From Scilla litardierei (taxonomy: Eukaryota; Streptophyta; Magnoliopsida; Asparagales; Asparagaceae), in NCBI GenBank assembly GCA_030789695.1, contig CM061141.1, forward strand, positions 272,025,655-272,089,654: a DNA stretch of 64,000 bases, written 5' to 3'. Positions 57,799 to 64,000 of this stretch are shown here, piece by piece. A program made the position numbers and the translations under genes. The notes beneath the pieces are model-generated. The model was not told the origin of the DNA, did not search any database, and saw nothing but the letters and a program-made list of their open reading frames with translations. Position 1 is the first letter of the stretch. Every line of letters begins with the position of its first letter.

Positions 57799-60686
57799 CC
57801 CCTCCCAAACGTTTTCTTCCTCCTCCACTCGACCCAAAACCTTAGTTTCTCCCCCATTGAGCCCCCATCTTCCTCCAAGACCTATTCCTTCATCCCAAGC
57901 CCTAGATTCATCATCTAAACCCTCCATCCACTCATTCTACCTCTCATTTTCCCCAAATCTCCATCAAATCCCCAAAATCCCCCAAAAACCCCAATTCTCC
58001 AAACTTCTCCAATCTTTTCCAGATCTGATCCTAGGGTTCTCCGGAGTGTTTCTTCCGTTTCCTCTCGGTAAGAAATCGACCTCTTGACGTTTTTATATCC
58101 TATTTGTATTTTTATGAAACCCTAATGAAATTTCATGTTGTTTGATGTTTGTTTCCCCATAACAGCGATTTCCCCCGTAGATTAGCATCCGCGAGACGAA
58201 CCTTCGTGATCGTCATTCCCGGTGCTAGGCAAGTGAAACTTGCCACTTATGGTTTAGGCCATGTTTTAGGCCATTTGCTTGTTGTAGGCGTAAAAGAGGC
58301 TAGGTGACGAAATGATACTCGCCTAGGCGTAAATTGGGGAACTAGCTTGACAACGAAGCTAGTCCCGACATATATCATGTTGCACAATTACCATGTCATG
58401 TTTACTTTCCATTAACGGTACGCGAATTAATTGTCATGTCATTGCATACTTTAAGTGCTTCTGTGATTGCGTAGCTTCGCTACAAATGCTTGTGTTCCTG
58501 GCTCGTGTTCCAGAAGCGGGCCATGTGTTGGTTGATAGCCAATGCCCGAATTGCTTGTTTTCGGCTAGGTGCACCCCTACGCCAAATGTTTAAGAATGCG
58601 AGCTCATGTGCGGGGCAACCCCGGCTCACTTGCTGAGCTCATGTGCGAGGACCCTGGCTCCATTACGTGTGGGTATTGGGGGTAAGAGTTAAGCGGCCAA
58701 TCAACTGGGAGTCTGCCCGATCAGCAACTTCAGTGGTAAGGCGTAAACTCTGGGTTTGGGGTAGTGTTAAGCGGCCAATCAGCGTGAATGTGAAACCATT
58801 CAGCTGTAAGGCGTAAACATATACAAACAACGTGAATAGTGAATTGATTGAGCTTGATAGTAGCTTGGCTACTCTTGTCTTGTCCCGATGATTGTTCTCT
58901 GGTACAAATTTTCTTGCCATGTCTTGATTGTGCACTCATGTTATAACTGCCATGTCATGCATACTATAACTGCTAGGTTGCTAGTTGCCTTACCTTCAGT
59001 TTCCTTGCCCAAGTCTTTTAGACTTGCTGACATGTGCCCCTTTACTCTTTTGGGTGACACATGTTAGATCCTGAGCCTGAGTACCTTGTTGAGGACGAGG
59101 TGTTTGCTGACGCCGAGCCCGAGCTTGTGTTTGACGGGGAGTACGTGGACACTGGGGACCAGTCCTAGTGTCTTCGTCGTGTTTTACTTTTGTTTTGACA
59201 GTTGTTTTGTTATCGGTGCGTAGCACCTATACTTTGTTATGTCGTTGCTTTGTTGGCCTTGTTCTGGGCCTTTAGACTCTTTCTTTTAGCCTGGTGGCTT
59301 TTCTGGATGTTGGACTTATTTTCATGTTGGACAATCTATGAGATGTGAGATTTTATTTCAGTCTCTCCTTGTGTTATTATTGTTGTTCCGTTGTGGTTAC
59401 AGGGACCTGCTTATGTTTTATTGACGCTTATCGGGTTTGGGGCTTCACAGCTCCACTCTCGTGCGGACCTTTTCACGTCTCGCCTCCAGTTTAGGGAAGC
59501 GGGTCGTGACAAATATTGTATTAAACAATTTAATACACATTTAATCGCTTTTGCATCAAATGCAAAATAGTCCCTATCTAGGCTTAAATTACCATATTGC
59601 ATCAAATGCAATTATTCCATCCCTTGCATCAAAAATGCAATTATTCTCCCTAACTAATTTCTACCTATTACTAGACGAAGAATCGCACTCTGTGTGAGAC
59701 CCTACAGCTTGACCCTTACAACAGGTTGGGCTCGAAGCCCTATACGGCAGTGACCACTAGCAGTGGTTGCCGTCCCTGCTTCAGGAATCATCATTATGTG
59801 GTTAACTCATTGACATGAGTATTATCGGGACACCCTGACTGTTTCCGTGATGAATCCCGTAGTTATAGTCTTTTTGTCTTAACTATGTCGTGTAGATCAA
59901 GTCTAGGGTACGGTCAAAACTGTCAACCCCAATAACTTGACTCCGGTTAGTTTCGATCGATCTTCAGTCAATAAATGTTGGACTTCTTCCAACATACTCT
60001 GCGTAGAGTTTTTACTAAAGACCGAACTAACTCTACGACACTAACTCCCATTGACCGGGAGAGACGAATCCTCTCTTGGTCATTACTCGCCTCGTACGTT
60101 TCAAGTGACACCCAATCAAAAAACCTTTCGACAGGCATTGCCTCGAAGCTAGGTCAGTTGATATAAGTGGCACCGTTCACGCACAGGTTTGTCAAAATGA
60201 CCTCAAGTCAAAAGACCAACTATCCTATCATCACTCAGAGTTATCACTGACAGATTGGTCAATATAACCATATGATAACTCTAGTGGATCGTTCAGTGAA
60301 CTCATTCTAATGAGCACCTGTGTCTCGTCTTCAACTTCGCCAAGTCAAGCGATCATGAGATCATCGCCACCGCTAAACGGTGAAGACTAAGACACAATGG
60401 TCTATCTGATGTTTCGATATCCTTGTCTCGGAACATCTATGACCACGAACCATTTTAGACTTATGCTACAGACGGTCAAACGTTTCTCCATGATCGAGAT
60501 ACTCATCTCGATACCCGTTTGACCTTGCATAAAGTCTCATGACTTTACCTAAGTTGATATCTAATGTTAACTACATTACAATATAACTTAGATAAATTAT
60601 TACCAAACAGCTTACTGTTATTTCGAACAAGATGTTTGTTCTATTCACACAGGAATAAATGGCCTCGAGGGCATCATATTCCTACA

Positions 60687-61895
60687 GAACAGGCCACTCC
60701 CTGATGGCCCTGATCTTCTCGGGATACACTGAAATACCATCTCCAGTCACCACATACCCGAGAAAAGCAACTCTGTCCAGCCAAAACTCGCACTTCGAAA
60801 ACTTAGCATACAGCCGATGCTTCCTCAAAATCTCCAACACCGTCCTCAAGTGCGATGCATGCTCCTCCTCCGACTTAGAATAGATCAGAATGTCTTCAAT
60901 AAAGATAATGACAAACTTATCTAAAAAGTCATAGAAAATCAGGTTCATCAGATTCATGAAAACTGCGGGTGCATTGGTTACACCGAAAGGCATAACCACA
61001 AACTCGTAGTGTCCATACTTCGTCCTGAACGCTGTCTTCGGAACCTCTTCCTTCTTCACCTTCAACTGGTGGTAACCATTTCTCAAATCCAATTTAGAAA
61101 ACACCCTCGATCCTCCAAGCTGATCAAAAATATCATCGATGCGAGGCAACGGGTATTTATTCTTGATGGTCACCGCATTCAACTCCCGATAGTCCACGCA
61201 CATGCGACGCGAACCATCCTTCTTCTTCACCAGCAGCACCGGTGCTCCCCACGGAGACACACTAGGGTTGATATAACCCTTCTGCATAAGCTCATCCAAC
61301 TACCTACGCAACTCTTCCAACTCTGCTGGCGCCATACGATATGGTGCCTTCGAAATGGGCTGCGCTCCTGGAATAAGATCAATAGAAAATTCCAAAGCCC
61401 GATCAGGTGCCAATCTATACATCTCCTCAGGGAAGACGTCATCAAAATCTCGCACCACAGCTGGCCTCTCCAACTCCATCTGCATAGCCACAACCTCCAC
61501 TGGTCTGGCCCGAAATCTGACAGGACCAAGCGAACTGCTACCACGGCTGAACTCAAACACTGGGTGTCCGGGAATCTCGAACACGACCTTCTTCCTCTGA
61601 CAGTCGATCGTAGCATAGAAGCTCGCAAGCCAGTCTATCCCAAGAACTGCATCGTAGTTGATGATGTCGTGGACAACGAAATCAGCGTAAAGCTCATGTC
61701 CACAAACCACCAATGAGCAAGAATTGCAACCAAGATGCACCGAGACCACGCCATTCCCTGTAACGATATTCCAACTCTTGGAAAGAGGGGACGTTGACAA
61801 GGAATGCTTCTCCACGAAGCTCCGAGAAATAATGCACATCGATGCAGCAGAGTCAAAGAGAACTCGTGCAGGAAATGTGCACACCAAAACCACAC
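60687..61895 (-). pseudogene. pol: A pol, first part: protease and reverse transcriptase
   Basis: The protease starts just after the candidate intron. Its active-site motif reads LFDSAAS, where the usual Gly after Asp-Ser is Ala. A linker leads to a TAG at 61300-61302, in place of a likely CAG. RT follows, with [56 protein letters not shown] and FIEDILIYS. The last motif normally has two Asp after the Ile; here the first, a catalytic residue, is Glu. Reading continues to the insertion of B, which leaves the frame unchanged because insertion plus duplication is a multiple of three. Both altered catalytic motifs argue that this copy was inactive. Confidence 0.9.
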
Positions 61896-62007
61896 CTACA
61901 AACAGTCTAACAATCAAGCCTTAGTCTAGCAACAATCATATGCAAGCAATCAACATAATCTAACAATCAAACATAACTAAGGAAGAAACAGCTAGGAGGG
62001 AAGTTAC
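61896..62007 (-). other. Candidate 112-nt intron between A gag and protease
   Basis: On the minus strand it starts GTAACTTCC after ATCACAG and ends TGTTTGTAG before GTGTGG. The segment is T-rich with several stops. Leaving out exactly these 112 nt links the gag-side frame to the protease frame, with conserved-looking residues on both sides. Confidence 0.65.
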
Positions 62008-63122
62008 CTGTGATAACCTCATCCATGGCCATGCTCTCCTCCTCAGTCATCAGGAAAGCCTGCCCTCTCAGCGGAACAGCCTACTGAAAGGCCTGTCTCT
62101 GTGGAACAAGGGGTGCTCCATGTCCAGCGGGCACAGGAGCTCGCTGCTGCAACGGTTGTACCGCAATAGGTGCCCGTCAAGGCTGCTTCGACTTGGGACA
62201 CTCCTTGATGGTATGGGCAGGATCTCCGCAGACAATACACTGTCCCAGGAACCTCCTACACTGATCCCTGAGGTGCCCGGTCTTGCCGCAGAAATGGCAA
62301 GTCTTCAGAATAGGCCCTCCTGGCCTCTTGAACTGAACATGTTGGATAGGCCTGAATCTAGGTCTAACCGCCGCTCTGACCTGCTCCACAGGCCTCTTCC
62401 CAGCTCCTGAAACATGTCCCTTCCTCTGGCTCAGGTTCAACTCCTGCCTCCTCGCAGTGACCAGAACCTTCTGGTATGTCTCCAGGTCAGAAGAGGTCAC
62501 AAAACTCTGAAGCTCCAAGGCAAGTCCCTGGAGGAACCGCTGAGCTTTCTCATCGGCATCTTGCACCATCTTTGGTGCAAACCGACTGAGCCTCGTGAAC
62601 TCTTGGTGGTACTGATCCACCGACAAACTCCCCTGCTTCAAATCAATGAAGCGCTGCAGCATCACCTGCTTAGCAGCCTTCGGGAAGAACTCTCCATCAA
62701 ATCTGGACTTAAAGGTAGCCCAAACTACCGGCTCCACCAGCATCTTCTCTTCAGCATCCCACCAGTTTCTAGCATTATCCTTCAGCTGCCTCTTAGCCAA
62801 ATCAACACATCCAGCCGGGTTAATCTTCACCATCGCCAGGTTATCCTCAATGTTCCGAATCCACTCATCGACAGCCAGAGGACCCTCAGACCCATCAAAA
62901 TATGCGGGACCCAGCTCCCGGCTCGGAGCGAGGGGCATCCTGGATTGCCTGACCAGCTCGAGCAAGTGGAGCGTTCTGGACTTGCAGGAGCACGCCCTGC
63001 TGCACTTGCATCATCTGAAGCATCCTCCACATCATCTCCCCATTGGTGGGTTCCCGCTCAGGCTCCTCGTCATAAGGGGGCGCACCACTACCACCACCAC
63101 GGGTGAATCGCCTTCCTGCCAT
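62008..63122 (-). pseudogene. gag: A gag
   Basis: The ATG at 63122 opens MAGRRFTRGGGSG and a short helical region. A one-base shift between about 62930 and 62960 moves to the frame of 62965-62177. That frame has the capsid motifs ELGPAYFDG, VDEWIRNIED, RNWWDAEE, FKSRFDGEFFP, LKQGSLSVDQYHQEFTRLSRFAP, and RFLQGL, followed by two zinc knuckles, CHFCGKTGHLRDQC and CIVCGDPAHTIKEC. The frame continues through a TGA at 62177 and a TAG near 62082 to the candidate intron at 62007. Motif order is typical of Tekay/Del gag. Confidence 0.88.
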
Positions 63123-63245
63123 CTAAGGACACAGAAAACGAAACAAATTAGACTCATAGCTTATGACTCGGATGTCGAACTTAGTTTATTGGACATTCTA
63201 ATATTATTATCGTTATTCTGATAATCGCAGTTACAGAAGAGACCT

Positions 63246-63266
63246 GCATGGGCCACCAACAAAACC
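63246..63266 (-). other. A putative primer binding region
   Basis: The minus strand reads GGTTTTGTTGGTGGCCCATG right inside the 5' LTR, the same as in C. The tRNA is not identified. Confidence 0.5.
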
Positions 63267-64000
63267 TGTCACGCCCCGCTTCCCTAAAATGGAGGCGAGA
63301 CGTGAAAAGGTCCACACGAGAGTGGAGCTGTGAAGCCCCAAACCCGATAAGCGTCAATAAAACATAAGCAGGTCCATGTAACCACAAACGGAACACCAAT
63401 AATAACACAAGGAGAGACAGAAATAAAATCTCAAATCTCAGAATTTGTCCAACATGAAAATTAAGTTCAACATCCAGAAAAGCCACCAGGCTAAAAGAAA
63501 GAGTCTAAAGACCTAACACACGACCAACAAAACAAACACCAACATAGTATAGGTGCTACGCACCGATAACTAAAAGTAGTCTAAAACAAAAGGGAAAGCT
63601 CTACGAGGACACTAAGACTGATCTCCAGTGTCCACGAAGTCCTCGATCAACGCGGGTTTTGACTCAGCGTCAGCAAACACCACGTCCTCAGCGACAAACT
63701 CATGCTCGGGATCTAACATGTGTCACCCAAAAGAGAAAAGGGGCACATGTCAGCAAGTCGAAAGACTTGTGCAAGGAAACTGAAAGAAAGGTAAACTAAC
63801 AACCTAGCAGTTAAAGTATGGTGCATGGCATGGCAAGTATCGTATGGAAGTAACAAGTGAAGTACAAGTAGCAAGTATCAAGTGGTAGGTGTGACATGTA
63901 TTGTCAAGTGACAAGTACAAGGGATCACCCACACACATGTGATCGCCCTATTGCCCGCAGGCTGTATTCAAGTACAAGGAATCACTCACACACAGGAAGT
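63267..64000 (-). repeat. A 5' LTR (start only)
   Basis: The first 734 bp of the plus-strand orientation match 44508-45240 with scattered substitutions. The rest lies beyond the window, so A's right target duplication cannot be checked. Confidence 0.9.

Larger units (their letters stand above)
57061..59511 (+). mobile_element. Solo LTR of the A family (plus strand) inside B
   Basis: It begins TGTAACGACTGC and ends GGGTCGTGACA, the A termini in opposite orientation, and it is bounded by the perfect pentamer AATAT (57056-57060 and 59512-59516). There is no internal sequence, so unequal recombination between two LTRs is the likely origin. It has a palindromic array (57340-57750), a TATA box (57790-57798), the CTAGCTT hairpin near 58342 and tandem repeats at 58590-58820 not present in A's LTR. 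Confidence 0.93.
49145..60686 (-). mobile_element. Element B: non-coding copia-related LTR element (minus strand) inside A pol
   Basis: The LTRs are at 49145-51723 (3') and 55699-60686 (5', enlarged by a solo LTR). Ends are TGTAGGGAATTC and CATATTCCTACA. The duplication GAACA is perfect (49140-49144 and 60687-60691). The initiator-Met primer site and purine tract equal those of F. The interior, 51724-55698, contains no coding motifs. Homology of LTR and leader to F places B with F's copia group. The LTRs are very similar, so the insertion is fairly recent. Confidence 0.93.
55699..60686 (-). repeat. B 5' LTR, split by a solo LTR
   Basis: Homologous to 49145-51723 on both sides of a 2451-bp insertion at 57061. 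Without the insertion and its 5-bp duplication it is about 2.53 kb. Confidence 0.93.
44508..64000 (-). mobile_element. Element A: Tekay/Del-type gypsy chromovirus (minus strand), split by B
   Basis: The 3' LTR is at 44508-46909 and the 5' LTR starts at 63267 and leaves the window. In minus-strand reading the order is gag, protease, RT, RNase H, integrase, and a chromodomain-like tail, which is the Ty3/gypsy order. The chromodomain-like tail and two gag zinc knuckles fit the Tekay/Del clade. B interrupts pol without changing the frame. Several single-base stops and one frameshift show that the copy is dead, but the domains remain easy to read. Confidence 0.92.

Noticed and set aside
62414..63221. 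Plus-strand ORFs of 230 and 191 aa
   Set aside because: They are antisense shadows of A gag, whose zinc knuckles and capsid motifs read on the minus strand.

Overview
The window is nuclear DNA of a flowering plant. No cellular gene, tRNA or rRNA is recognisable. Almost every base belongs to LTR retrotransposons inserted into one another, and the copies span the Ty1/copia and Ty3/gypsy superfamilies (SIRE-like and other copia, Athila-like and Tekay/Del-like gypsy). Large LTRs (1.8-2.8 kb), deep nesting and decayed coding regions suggest a large, repeat-rich genome. I cannot name the species. I use letters for the elements.

Left block (1-20941). H is a plus-strand LTR (1-1426 and 20204-20941) split by F. 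F is a minus-strand copia derivative (1427-20203) with 2.5 kb LTRs, a tRNA-Met primer site and remnants of a copia gag. F is split by G (5846-16011), a minus-strand SIRE-like element that keeps an uninterrupted 544-codon gag but no pol. A 290-bp foldback MITE (4810-5099) sits in F.

Middle block (20942-43768). E is a plus-strand Athila-like fragment carrying an ORF1-type gene, split by D (22429-42862, TSD ATCCA). D is a minus-strand Athila-like element with a tRNA-Asp primer site, gag, protease and ORF1 but no reverse transcriptase or integrase. D's ORF1 is split by C (27943-36728, TSD GCGGG), a non-coding element whose two 2.8 kb LTRs are almost identical, so it is probably the youngest insertion here. 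A partial plus-strand LTR-like stretch (I, 43769-44507) follows.

Right block (44508-64000). A is a minus-strand Tekay/Del-type chromovirus with gag, protease, RT, RNase H, integrase and a chromodomain-like tail; its 5' LTR runs off the window. Its pol is split exactly at the end of RT by B (49145-60686, TSD GAACA), a non-coding relative of F. B's own 5' LTR is split by a plus-strand solo LTR of A's family (57061-59511, TSD AATAT).

Three things stand out. (1) Most LTR families carry a family-specific array of short GC-rich palindromes shortly upstream of the predicted TATA box. The same palindrome (TAGTCGGTC/GACCGACTA) is used by a copia and a gypsy family, and the Athila-like elements repeat the array-plus-TATA module internally, about 500 bp ahead of ORF1. 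(2) A's pol contains two GT-AG stretches of 112 and 70 nt whose removal returns the reading frame exactly, so they look like introns. (3) C appears to be a non-coding passenger of A-type elements: both ends match A, including a hairpin next to the polypurine tract with a compensatory base-pair change. All six elements with paired LTRs lie on the minus strand.
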